From: JAFGED01 sp034430835
Lineage (GTDB): Bacteria > Chloroflexota > Anaerolineae > B4-G1
NCBI GenBank assembly: GCA_034430835.1
Contig: DAOUDX010000413.1
Location: 1 to 18,949 of the forward strand
Length of the DNA: 18,949 nt
Direction of reading: 5' to 3'
Part shown: positions 1 to 7,112 of the stretch, one piece after another
Position numbering within the stretch: position 1 is the first letter of the stretch
Layout of the letters: the number at the start of each line of letters is the position of its first letter
Program-made: the position numbers and the translations under genes
The notes under the pieces: model-generated
The model's database searches: none
What the model saw: the letters and a program-made list of their open reading frames with translations, nothing else
Told to the model about the DNA's origin: nothing

Positions 1-97
1 TTCGCAGCTACATCTCCACAGCCCGAAAGAATGAACAGCGAATATTGGAAGCTCTGAGAATGGCATTGGTTGGCTCACCATTTTGCCCTCCCATTCT
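1..97. other. Left edge, beyond the last in-frame stop of the glycosyltransferase remnant
   Basis: On the minus strand the glycosyltransferase frame closes at a TGA at 98-100, and a further in-frame TAG follows near the window edge. Another minus-strand frame stays open from about 110 to the edge, so a frameshift near 100 could carry the remnant on. Its translation is not recognisably GT-C-like. No RNA, repeat or promoter was seen here. Confidence 0.4.
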
Positions 98-688
98 TCA
101 ACCATTAGCCTCATCAGGAGGCTGAGCAGTTACTGCGCGAGTATAAACCAGGAACCCGCTCAGCTTGTCGGGGTTGACAAACCACAGCAGCAGCAACACA
201 ACGCACGGCCCAAACAAACACAGGCAACGTATATCCGGTCTATGGCGCATCACCAGCCATCCGAGCACCTCAGACAGGCCCAAGCCGCCCAGGACAAAGA
301 TACCAAACGAATACTTGGTGAAAAAGCTCGCTGCCGCAAGCAAACTGGTACACGCCAACCAGAAGCGTCTTGCGTACTCCGGCGGCGCCTTTACATAACA
401 AAAGAGCGCGGCCAAGGTCACCAGCAACCCTGCTGGCTCCAGATAAACCCGGCTGCCATACACCCAGAGTGGCATAGCACCAAGCACCATTCCTGCACCG
501 ATCCAACCCGCCAGCTACCACAAGTCCTTACGGGGTGAAAGCTCGCCCGCCAGGAAAAAGGCCAGCAGCACCGACAGACAGACGAATGCGACGTTAGCCA
601 CTCTGCCGACGGTCAAACCTGGTGATGCTAACAGAAAGAACAGGGATATCAGCCACGAATGAAAAAACGGATATTGAGCGATACCATC

Positions 689-697
689 CTGGTCATA
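689..697. repeat. Target-site duplication, left copy
   Basis: The 9 bases ctggtcata are repeated exactly at 848-856. Both copies encode the tyrosine-aspartate-glutamine of the host protein (HSYDQ before the insert, TYDQ after it in protein order). Joining them restores a smooth HSYDQDGIAQYPFF loop. Confidence 0.7.
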
Positions 698-847
698 GGT
701 AGGACTGCATTTAACCGTGATGAGGGTCGAGAAACCCGATTCGGACTCAAAACGGGCATTGTAGCCGCGCTTTCCAAGCGCGCGAAGGCGCAGCGCGGAT
801 AGGACTCCGCGCCTACATCGGCGACCACGGCTAAATGTGGAGCTACC
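698..847. mobile_element. MITE-like element with terminal inverted repeats, inserted in the glycosyltransferase gene
   Basis: The 150-base segment starts GGTAG and ends CTACC. The left end GGTAGGACTGCATTTAACCG and the reverse complement of the right end, GGTAGCTCCACATTTAGCCG, match at about 18 of the first 25 positions. The bases ctggtcata occur directly before (689-697) and after (848-856) it, as expected of a target-site duplication. The interior holds a further imperfect inverted repeat (about 750-764 against 801-815). There is no room for a transposase, so it would be non-autonomous. The segment plus one duplicate is 159 bases, exactly 53 codons, so the host frame stays open through it. 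Confidence 0.75.
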
Positions 848-856
848 CTGGTCATA
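848..856. repeat. Target-site duplication, right copy
   Basis: This is an exact copy of 689-697 flanking the other end of the 150-base inverted-repeat element. Confidence 0.7.
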
Positions 857-1071
857 GGAGTGTCGCAAAAAGGACGCGAAATCCAGATGACGCAAATCGT
901 CAGCGGCTTGAGCGGCCGGGAGAACGTGCACGGCCTCATCAAAGGTAGGAGCACATGCCTGGTGAGCCTGCACACCATTGGCCACGGTCGCTCCCACCAA
1001 CCCGACGAGCACTAGCAGCGAAGCAAACGCCAACAGCCAGCGCCAGTCGGAAAACCTGACGGCCATCACCT

Positions 1072-2952
1072 TCACGCTTTCTTCCACCTGAACCCCAACG
1101 TCCCTCGATGATAAGCCAGCCATTCCACAGCAATTACCCCCAGTGCCGCCCCTGCCAGCCACGGCCAGAACTCGCGCCGCCCCTCTTCTTCCGCCACCTG
1201 CCCCGTCACCTCCGTCCGCCCGATCACCACCACATCCCTGGGGGCGATATCCGACTCGTCCGCGTCGAACAGGTTGACGGCAAACACGGCGGTTTGCAGC
1301 GTGTCACCAGAGCGGGTTACCTGCTCAACGCGAAAGACGCCCAGTTGGTCGGTGGCAGCGAAAACTGGGGCCGTCTCTTCGATGCGAAGCGATTGCCGGG
1401 TGCCATCCGGTGCAGTCACGAAAATCTCCGCAGCCTCTGGGTCAGGCGGAATCAGCACGGGATCGCCAGGGCGAATGGTGGCCGGGAAACGCGCCGAGCC
1501 CTGCGGCAGCAGCCACTCAACCAGATTGGCAGTGAGAATGGGAAAGGCGATCTGTAACGGCAGGTCGGAATCGTGCAGGTCAAAGCTCAGCACAGCCAGC
1601 CGCCCCTCTGGCCGCTCCGCGACGAAGAGCAGCGGGCCGCCCTGAGCCTCAACCAGCACTCGCGTCCCCGGCGGCGGCTCGACCGCGCGCGCTTCCAGGA
1701 TGTGGACATTGCCCAGGTCCACGTACCGCAGCAGGGGATCATCAGAGGCCACCCTGGTGATAACAGTATCCGTAAAGACACTCCCCACCTCAATCGGGAA
1801 AGTATCATCCACCGAAGCCGACGGCCCAATCAGCCACAGGTTACCGGCAGGCAGCGTGCCGGTGATCGCGTCGCTCGCGACGGCGTCGTAGACGTAGAGG
1901 TCGTAACTCTCAGCGGGCAAGGGTTGATCTGGCGATAGGCGCACCAACTCGACATTCGGCAGCATACCCAACGCCCGCTCCAGGAAGATGTTGCCCTCGG
2001 AGACGAGCAGCACTTGGCCGGAGGCTGGCGGCGTGTGCACCGCCCAGGCGACGTTATCGAGCGACAGCGCATCTTCGACAGCCAGGCGCGCCTGCAGGAC
2101 CTGCATATCATAGGGCAGGTCGGTCGGCGTCAGATCGGCGCTGGCGTGAGCCGAGACGGCCAAGTTGCGGACATCGAAGAGAATGTCACCCGCAGAGAAC
2201 TCGACCAACACCTCAACGTCCGCATCGCTGTGGTTAGCTACGCGAAGGAAAGCCTGAGGGCCGGCGGGCCCTTCCCGCGTCGCCAAGGCAACGATGGCCA
2301 AGTTGTCGCTCCCACCACCCACCCCAACGAAGCGCACCTCATCAGGCAGCGCAGGCAGCGATTCGGGCAAAGCCCCATCGGAGACGATAACCATACTCGT
2401 CTCCTGCGCACCCGCCAGGCTCGCGCCGGCCAGCGCAATGGCGGCCTCCCAGTCGGCAGCCCCCTCAGTGGGTGCGGCCTCGTCCAGCGCGCGGCGCAGC
2501 AGCGCCCGGTCGCTCGTCGCCGAAGCCAGCACCTGCGGCCGCGGCCCTACGAGGACAATAGTGGCTACGTCTCCCACCCCCAGTCCTCCGACAACATCCC
2601 GCGCCGCCCGGACGGCCGCATCGAAGCGCGTAGGAGCCACGTCGCGAGCCTGCATGCTGGCAGAGGCGTCCAGCAGGATAATCACGCTGCCGCTGACGAT
2701 GACCGGTGAGGGAACGAAAGGCCGCGCCAGCGCCAGGGTCAGCAGTGCCAGGATGGCCAGTTGCAGGAATAGGAGGAGGTTGCGCCGCAGCCGCTGCCAG
2801 GGCGCGTTGGCCTCCCGGTCGCGCAGCAGGCGCTGCCACAGCAACGTGCTGGAGACCAGCACGTCTCGCCGCCGCAGCCTGAGCATGTAGAGGATGAGGA
2901 TCGGAATGCTCAGGGCAGCGAAAGCCAACGCAAGAGGTGTCAGGAAGCCCAC
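1072..2952 (-). CDS. BatA-type membrane protein with von Willebrand factor A domain
   Basis: This 626-residue protein begins with the BatA N-terminal module: a helix at about residues 5-25 (LALAFAALSIPILILYML), a basic stretch LRLRRRDVLVSS, and a second helix at about 58-78. A vWA domain follows with the MIDAS motif DASAS at residues 95-99, which binds a metal ion and protein ligands. A long extracytoplasmic region and a C-terminal helix (WLAGAALGVIAVEWLAY, about 598-614) end it. Start is GTG 2950-2952, with GGAG about 9 bases upstream, 6 bases after the propeller gene stop. BatA-like proteins typically work with MoxR ATPases and DUF58 proteins, both encoded nearby. The ligand is unknown. Confidence 0.88.
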   Translation of the reverse strand: MGFLTPLALAFAALSIPILILYMLRLRRRDVLVSSTLLWQRLLRDREANAPWQRLRRNLLLFLQLAILALLTLALARPFVPSPVIVSGSVIILLDASASMQARDVAPTRFDAAVRAARDVVGGLGVGDVATIVLVGPRPQVLASATSDRALLRRALDEAAPTEGAADWEAAIALAGASLAGAQETSMVIVSDGALPESLPALPDEVRFVGVGGGSDNLAIVALATREGPAGPQAFLRVANHSDADVEVLVEFSAGDILFDVRNLAVSAHASADLTPTDLPYDMQVLQARLAVEDALSLDNVAWAVHTPPASGQVLLVSEGNIFLERALGMLPNVELVRLSPDQPLPAESYDLYVYDAVASDAITGTLPAGNLWLIGPSASVDDTFPIEVGSVFTDTVITRVASDDPLLRYVDLGNVHILEARAVEPPPGTRVLVEAQGGPLLFVAERPEGRLAVLSFDLHDSDLPLQIAFPILTANLVEWLLPQGSARFPATIRPGDPVLIPPDPEAAEIFVTAPDGTRQSLRIEETAPVFAATDQLGVFRVEQVTRSGDTLQTAVFAVNLFDADESDIAPRDVVVIGRTEVTGQVAEEEGRREFWPWLAGAALGVIAVEWLAYHRGTLGFRWKKA

Positions 2953-2958
2953 TATCAG

Positions 2959-4965
2959 CTACTCCAGAAAATCGAGCTCACCAAGGACAGGATCGTACAT
3001 GCTCACGCCCCAGTTCTCTCCCACCCAGATCCGTCCCCGGCTGTCCTCAAGCAAGGCATACACATCATCGGTATAGGACACCGTGCGCCATTCACTGGTT
3101 GCGGCATCGAACACACGCACCGCCGAGCCTCCCATCCACAGCCGCCCCTTACTATCGAACAAGATCTCCTGAAGTTTTCCCATCCCCTCAGAATGGCGAA
3201 CCCAATGCGTCCCGTCTTCGAAAACGTAAAGCGCATACCCGTCACTCGCCCAGAGACTGCCCCCATCATCTAGAGCCAGTGCCACAGGGCGCGCCATAAG
3301 GAACCCCCCAGCGAGCGGTGCGACCCACTGCTCACCATCGACCATTCCGACACCGCCGCTGTACCCGAAGAAGACCCTGTCCTCCCGATCGACGACCAGC
3401 GCTGTGATACGCCCGTGCAAGGCTACCCCTTCTATCACTAGCTTCTCCCACGTCTCGCCATCGAACCGCATCAGACCAGCGTCGGCAGTCCCCGCCCACA
3501 GCCGCCCCTGCTGATCCAGGGCCAGCGCGTTGATCACATCGCTGGCAAGGCCGGTGTAGGTGCGCCACCACTGCCAACCATCCTTGCCGTCATAGTGCGC
3601 CACGCCGCTATCGCGCGTACCCAGCCACAGCCCGCCATCAGGATCGGCCAGCAGCACATCCACGAACGCCTGAGTAAGCTCCGTGGGCTGCCATACTTTC
3701 TCGTCCTCATCGAACACCCACAGGCCGCCGCCGTCCGTCCCGGCCCAGATGCGCCCATCGGTCGTCTCGGCCAGAGACGCGACGGCCAGCCATCCCTGGC
3801 CCGGCTGCCCCAGCCGGATCGGGGTATAACCCCGCTCAACAGGCAGCGCGTACATCTGATCTCGCGGGTGGTACAGGCGCACCGCGTCGGCGCTCACGTG
3901 AACCAGGCCGAGACCGGGAACCCCTGCCCAGACACCTCCGCGCTCAGGGTCTGCGACCAGCCCGGCAGGCGTCTCGTAGGGCCACTCGAAACGGCGCCAG
4001 CGTCCTGCCTCGAACAACCAGAGCGCACCATCGAAGAGCCAGACTTGGTCGCTGCCGTGCGTGACCCAAAGAACGTCTCCCATGTTCACACCGCTGGGCC
4101 AAGGGAGCGTCCTCACTATCTCACGCGAGCCGACCGATAGCAACACCAACTGCCCCGAGCAGTCCTGGTCCCACGTCACACAATGCATTGAGCCGGAAAC
4201 GGCCTGCCAGTCGGTACAGGTGGGAGGATCGAGTGGAATGAACTCTGTCCGCCTGGGACTGGTCACACAGTACCGGAAGCTACTCACGTCCAGGGAGGTG
4301 AGAGGAGGGGTACACGCCATAATATGAGACAGGATACCGTCCTGGTACTCTACCGAACTCCCGCAACGCCAGTCACCCGGATAGCCTGTGCAACGTCCCC
4401 AGACGGAAGAACCCACCCATAACGCACCATCTTTATCAAGCCCACTCTGAACGGGTAAATCGTAGGCATAACCCGGAGAGCCTGGCAGAGTCTCCAGCTT
4501 CCCCCGATCGTAGCGAACGACACTTCCCGACCCGACCGCCCAGAACTGCTCCGGTCCAGTGGGCACGATACCGGCGATGGCTCCGACACCACCGACATCC
4601 ACGAGCGCGCCGCCGTTCAGCGCGTTCAAGTTCCACTGCACCAAGCCAGAATCCATCCCCAGCCAAAGGGTGCTGCCGCCAGGATCGAGGGACATAGAAC
4701 GTACGCGCAGCCATCCCCCATACCACTGCTGCCAGGCTCCCGTGTGCTCCGCCGTTGGAAGATCGGCGCGCACTACCTCCAACGGCGGCAGCGAGCCGTA
4801 ATCGGGGAAAGGGGGTAGGGGAAGCTCCTCGACGGGCTCCAGACAGGAATATTTCGGCTTGCCCGTGGACGAAATAGAAAGCAATGCGGTCACTGCGATC
4901 CCGGCGACCAGCAGGAGCACCAAGCCCGCCAGGATCGCACAAGTAATCAAACGTCGCTCCGACAT
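2959..4965 (-). CDS. Membrane-anchored two-component-regulator propeller (Reg_prop) protein without kinase domain
   Basis: The protein has a basic N-terminus and one membrane helix (ITCAILAGLVLLLVAGIAV), then an outside region of about 640 residues built from repeats of the Reg_prop type. At least nine repeat cores are visible, such as LWLGMDSGLVQWN, IWAGTDGGGLWVFD, LWLGTRDSGVAHYDG, LWAGTADAGLMRFDG and IWVGENWGVSMYDP, predicting one or two beta-propellers. In hybrid sensors these form the periplasmic sensing part, but here nothing follows the propeller: no histidine kinase, GGDEF or DNA-binding domain. ATG 4963-4965 is preferred because AGGA lies about 6-8 bases upstream; a GTG at 4975-4977, overlapping the DUF58 stop, would add four residues. 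A role as outer sensing or scaffold part of the MoxR/vWA complex is inferred from position only. Confidence 0.85.
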   Translation of the reverse strand: MSERRLITCAILAGLVLLLVAGIAVTALLSISSTGKPKYSCLEPVEELPLPPFPDYGSLPPLEVVRADLPTAEHTGAWQQWYGGWLRVRSMSLDPGGSTLWLGMDSGLVQWNLNALNGGALVDVGGVGAIAGIVPTGPEQFWAVGSGSVVRYDRGKLETLPGSPGYAYDLPVQSGLDKDGALWVGSSVWGRCTGYPGDWRCGSSVEYQDGILSHIMACTPPLTSLDVSSFRYCVTSPRRTEFIPLDPPTCTDWQAVSGSMHCVTWDQDCSGQLVLLSVGSREIVRTLPWPSGVNMGDVLWVTHGSDQVWLFDGALWLFEAGRWRRFEWPYETPAGLVADPERGGVWAGVPGLGLVHVSADAVRLYHPRDQMYALPVERGYTPIRLGQPGQGWLAVASLAETTDGRIWAGTDGGGLWVFDEDEKVWQPTELTQAFVDVLLADPDGGLWLGTRDSGVAHYDGKDGWQWWRTYTGLASDVINALALDQQGRLWAGTADAGLMRFDGETWEKLVIEGVALHGRITALVVDREDRVFFGYSGGVGMVDGEQWVAPLAGGFLMARPVALALDDGGSLWASDGYALYVFEDGTHWVRHSEGMGKLQEILFDSKGRLWMGGSAVRVFDAATSEWRTVSYTDDVYALLEDSRGRIWVGENWGVSMYDPVLGELDFLE

Positions 4966-4973
4966 CAGTTTCC

Positions 4974-5906
4974 TCACCTGGCCACCCCCTCCCTTCGTAG
5001 ATCGTACAGCATCACGCGGTCATACGGCGTGTCTGTGGTGACAGGAATGTAGTGCGCGTTGCGGGCGCGGCAGGTCGCCCGGATCTCATCCCGCCAATCT
5101 TCCAACCGGCGGCGGTAGAGCGTCCGCACTCCGCCATCGATAGTCACCTCCTGCGGATCACCGGTCTCCACGTCCAGCAGTCTTAGATCGCCCCCCAACG
5201 GCGGCTCCACTTCATCGGGTGAAAGCACGTGAACAACGGCTACCTCGTGTCCTCGCGCTGCCAGCGCCGTCAACCCCTCGACGTAGCCCGCCGGTGAGAA
5301 AAGGTCAGAGATCAGTATCACTAACCCCGCCCGCCCGCCGGAGATGGCGCAGGCCCGCAGAGCAGCGTTCAAGTCGGTCGTCCCCTCCGCCTCCAAGCTC
5401 TCCAGCCATTCGAACAAGCGCAGCGCGTGGCCACGACCGCGCACCGGCCCGAATTGGAGACTCGAGATTCGAGATTGAAGACAGGCCACTGCGAGTCGGT
5501 CGCCGGAGATCAGCGCCACGTACCCCAACGCTGCCGCTAATTGCCGCGCGTACACCCACTTATTCCCCTCACCCCCCTGCCCCTCTGTCTCCCCGTCTCC
5601 GTGCCTCTCTGTCTCCCCGGCTCCTTCCCCCCAGTCCATCGACCCGCTGCTATCGAGCAGAACGTGTACCGCCAAGTCTTCCTCCTCTTCAAACAGCTTG
5701 ACGTAGGGCCGCTCCAACCGCGCGTAGATGTTCCAATCGACACGGCGCAGGTCGTCCCCCTGGACGTAATCCCGATAGTCGGCAAACTCGACAGAGGTGC
5801 CGCGTTTGGTGGAGCGCCGCTCGCCTACTGTCTGGCCAGGGCGGACGCGCGCTGCGACCAGCGACAACTGCTCCAACTTACGTAGAAAGCCCTCGTCAAG
5901 AATCAT
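4974..5906 (-). CDS. DUF58 domain protein (MoxR-associated, vWA-like fold)
   Basis: This 310-residue soluble protein has the DUF58 signature near residues 29-72: GERRSTKRGTSVEFADYR, then GDDLRRVDWNIYARLERPYVK. It is followed by LLDSSGSM (83-90), a degenerate or true MIDAS DxSxS of a vWA-like fold. DUF58 proteins are encoded beside MoxR ATPases and vWA membrane proteins and are thought to be clients or adaptors of MoxR. Residues about 93-116 (GEGAGETERHGDGETEG...) are an in-frame purine-rich repeat with an 8-residue period directly after the MIDAS strand, unusual for the family; a second short repeat-like stretch encodes ISSLQF near 147-152. The stop overlaps a possible GTG start of the propeller gene. 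ATG 5904-5906 is the first start; no strong ribosome site is obvious. Confidence 0.9.
   Translation of the reverse strand: MILDEGFLRKLEQLSLVAARVRPGQTVGERRSTKRGTSVEFADYRDYVQGDDLRRVDWNIYARLERPYVKLFEEEEDLAVHVLLDSSGSMDWGEGAGETERHGDGETEGQGGEGNKWVYARQLAAALGYVALISGDRLAVACLQSRISSLQFGPVRGRGHALRLFEWLESLEAEGTTDLNAALRACAISGGRAGLVILISDLFSPAGYVEGLTALAARGHEVAVVHVLSPDEVEPPLGGDLRLLDVETGDPQEVTIDGGVRTLYRRRLEDWRDEIRATCRARNAHYIPVTTDTPYDRVMLYDLRREGVAR
5453..5482. repeat. Short GAGATT-type repeat inside DUF58 gene
   Basis: On the plus strand attggagactcgagattcg continues into gagattgaagac, with the heptamer cgagatt in tandem at 5463-5476. It encodes the RISSLQF segment between two conserved DUF58 stretches. Such GAGATT tracts resemble interspersed simple repeats more than codon-selected sequence, but the call is tentative. 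Confidence 0.4.
5559..5630. repeat. In-frame purine-rich low-complexity repeat inside DUF58 gene
   Basis: On the plus strand ctctgtctccccgtctcc (5583-5600) recurs as ctctgtctccccggctcc (5607-5624) with a 24-base period, within a C/T-only tract that continues to about 5566. It encodes the charged GETERHGD-GETEGQGG stretch and keeps the frame. Confidence 0.7.
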
Positions 5907-6096
5907 CGCTCGGCAATTCCCTCAGGTACCACCAGACTCAAGCCCGATCCACCAGACAGGATCCAATTCGGCACTGGCTACCAAACCCAGGCCAGACGTG
6001 CCCCCTTCCCGTAGTCTTCAATTCAGTGGGAACAGATAGACCTCAGCGAAGAAGGGGAAGGAATCGGCGCTACATCTCACCATGCGATCGCCCGAT
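5907..6096. other. Divergent intergenic region between DUF58 and first lipoprotein gene
   Basis: This non-coding stretch separates divergent starts. The plus-strand promoter of the lipoprotein gene lies just beyond at 6097-6125. For the minus-strand DUF58 gene no convincing -35/-10 pair could be assigned. No RNA gene, operator or longer inverted repeat was seen here. Confidence 0.5.
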
Positions 6097-6125
6097 TTGC
6101 CCTTTCCGTCTATCGACGCTATAAT
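6097..6125 (+). promoter_or_regulatory. Sigma70-like promoter of lipoprotein gene 1
   Basis: The -35 TTGCCC (6097-6102) and a perfect -10 TATAAT (6120-6125) are separated by 17 bases. The same layout recurs before the second lipoprotein gene. The gene start lies 65 bases downstream. Confidence 0.75.
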
Positions 6126-6146
6126 AACGGCCAGGTAGACACACGA

Positions 6147-6160
6147 GTCTGCTCGCAGAC
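6147..6160 (+). promoter_or_regulatory. Small hairpin in the 5' leader of lipoprotein gene 1
   Basis: GTCTG-CTCG-CAGAC forms a five-pair stem with a four-base loop between the -10 box and the ribosome site. A different sequence with the same stem and loop sizes occurs in the leader of the paralogue (7060-7073). Function is unknown and chance is possible. Confidence 0.35.
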
Positions 6161-6190
6161 GACCAGAAACCCAGAAAAGGAGAGATCCCA

Positions 6191-6859
6191 ATGAAAAGAC
6201 ACATCAAAACCCTGCGCATCATTCTCCCCATTCTAGCCTTGGCATCATTGACCCTGGCCTGCGGTCTCATTCCAACCCCCACACCCACACCTACCCCCAC
6301 ACCTACGAACACCACCACACCTACTCCCACGCCGACTGACACGCCCACACCTACGCCCACGCCGACTGACACGCCCACACCCACGCCTACAACGATTCCG
6401 TGGGAGACCTACGTTGACGATGACTTTGGCTTCTCGCTCCAGTATCCAGCGGATTGGTTTACGGACGTGGACAAGCTGGATCTAGACTACGGCACCGGTC
6501 GCCAGGCCACCTTTGCCACATCGGCTGCGTATATTGTCACCAAAGAGGATGGCGCTGCACTTCAGGTACTCATACTTCCTCTGCCTGCAGCCCTAAGCTT
6601 GGAGGATCTGTGGGAAGTGATTGTGGGCACCGGCGTCACGCTGGGAGACGAGGAATACATTGAGATCGGCGGCCAGGAGGCATTGTGGGCCACCTATGAA
6701 GATCGAAGTGAAGATCAAGCCGGCTGGGTGGCTCTGGTCCTTGCATACAACCAACTGTACATGTTCCAGACCATCATCAACCCGGCAGATACCGTGGATG
6801 ACTATGCCGACACCACGGACGCCATGTTCGAAAGCATCGAAATCTTTCGGCCACGCTAG
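6191..6859 (+). CDS. Lipoprotein with Pro-Thr linker and PsbP-like C-terminal domain (copy 1)
   Basis: This 222-residue predicted lipoprotein starts at ATG 6191 with AAAAGGAGAG just upstream. Residues 1-23 are a signal peptide (basic MKRHIKTLR, hydrophobic core) and Cys24 in LTLAC is the likely lipidated residue. A 43-residue Pro-Thr linker follows, then a globular domain from about residue 71 that opens FGFSLQYPADWF and closes in MFESIEIF, the pattern of PsbP/DUF1795-like lipoprotein domains. The gene points against the surrounding MoxR and DUF58 genes, has its own promoter, and is a tandem paralogue of the gene at 7113. The ligand is unknown; it may be a surface accessory of the neighbouring vWA system or an unrelated insertion. 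Confidence 0.88.
   Translation: MKRHIKTLRIILPILALASLTLACGLIPTPTPTPTPTPTNTTTPTPTPTDTPTPTPTPTDTPTPTPTTIPWETYVDDDFGFSLQYPADWFTDVDKLDLDYGTGRQATFATSAAYIVTKEDGAALQVLILPLPAALSLEDLWEVIVGTGVTLGDEEYIEIGGQEALWATYEDRSEDQAGWVALVLAYNQLYMFQTIINPADTVDDYADTTDAMFESIEIFRPR
6272..6400 (+). repeat. Pro-Thr codon repeat (linker of lipoprotein 1)
   Basis: ACNCCN-type codons encode alternating Thr and Pro with Thr-Asn and Thr-Asp interruptions. The tract is 129 bases, exactly the length of the tract in the paralogue (7194-7322). It is a flexible cell-surface spacer and prone to slippage. Confidence 0.85.
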
Positions 6860-7019
6860 CACAGTATCCCTTTGCCCTATAGGTGAAGGGGACACAGCTT
6901 CTGGGAAGCCGTAACACAGAGTGCAACGCCTTGCGCCTTCGGCAACAAGGAAAGAGGAGGCGTTGCACTCTGCTCGTATGTCCATCTGCGACCCACTACC
7001 ATCGTGCATCAGTGAGCAT
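6860..7019. other. Intergenic region between the two lipoprotein genes
   Basis: It holds a small hairpin GCTTC-TGG-GAAGC (6897-6909) and the 54-base inverted repeat at 6918-6971, either of which could help end the first transcript, though neither is followed by a T run. An open frame runs through it on the plus strand but has no family signal and is not called a gene. The second promoter begins at 7020. Confidence 0.55.
6918..6971. repeat. 54-base inverted repeat, copy A (REP/MITE-like)
   Basis: The 13-base arms AGAGTGCAACGCC (6918-6930) and GGCGTTGCACTCT (6959-6971) pair perfectly around a 28-base centre. Copy B at 7814-7867 has the same total length, related arms and a similar A/G-rich centre with AAGGAA. 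Each lies directly 3' of a lipoprotein gene. Confidence 0.8.
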
Positions 7020-7048
7020 TTGCCCTTTCCAACCGTTGCCACTATGAT
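7020..7048 (+). promoter_or_regulatory. Sigma70-like promoter of lipoprotein gene 2
   Basis: The -35 TTGCCC (7020-7025) and -10 TATGAT (7043-7048) have a 17-base spacer. The string tttgccctttcc spanning the -35 is shared with promoter 1, so the promoter was duplicated with the gene. Confidence 0.7.
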
Positions 7049-7059
7049 ACCTGTAAGAC

Positions 7060-7073
7060 GGGCTTCCCAGCCC
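7060..7073 (+). promoter_or_regulatory. Small hairpin in the 5' leader of lipoprotein gene 2
   Basis: GGGCT-TCCC-AGCCC forms a five-pair stem with a four-base loop. It has the same size and a similar place as the leader hairpin of copy 1 (6147-6160), but another sequence. Confidence 0.35.
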
Positions 7074-7112
7074 ATCGGCGATTGGTCAGAGAGAAACGAA
7101 AGGAGACCACCA

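Larger units (their letters stand above)
98..1066 (-). pseudogene. Broken GT-C (PMT/ArnT-like) membrane glycosyltransferase with in-frame amber stop and repeat insertion
   Basis: This is the remnant of a polytopic GT-C glycosyltransferase, a family that transfers sugars from lipid-phosphate donors outside the membrane. The start is ATG 1064-1066, a few bases after the vWA gene stop (1072), so it was probably the last gene of that operon. Visible parts: a first membrane helix (WLLAFASLLVLVGLVG); an acidic first-loop motif PTFDEAVH typical of the family; YPFFHSWL followed by more hydrophobic helices; then a continuation in the same frame (LAGWIGAGMVLGAMPLW). The reading frame is broken by TAG at 515-517, after 183 codons. 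It is lengthened by 53 codons through an in-frame insertion at 698-856, and closes at 98 after about 323 codons, shorter than the usual 450-600. A full enzyme is therefore unlikely; a sequencing error at the TAG is the alternative. Confidence 0.75.

Noticed and set aside
83..538. Plus-strand open frame opposite the glycosyltransferase remnant
   Set aside because: It has a composition typical of antisense shadow frames. The minus strand encodes recognisable membrane helices.
5219..5701. Plus-strand frame rich in Pro, Ser and Arg
   Set aside because: It is antisense to DUF58 and its composition comes from the purine-rich repeat read on the other strand.
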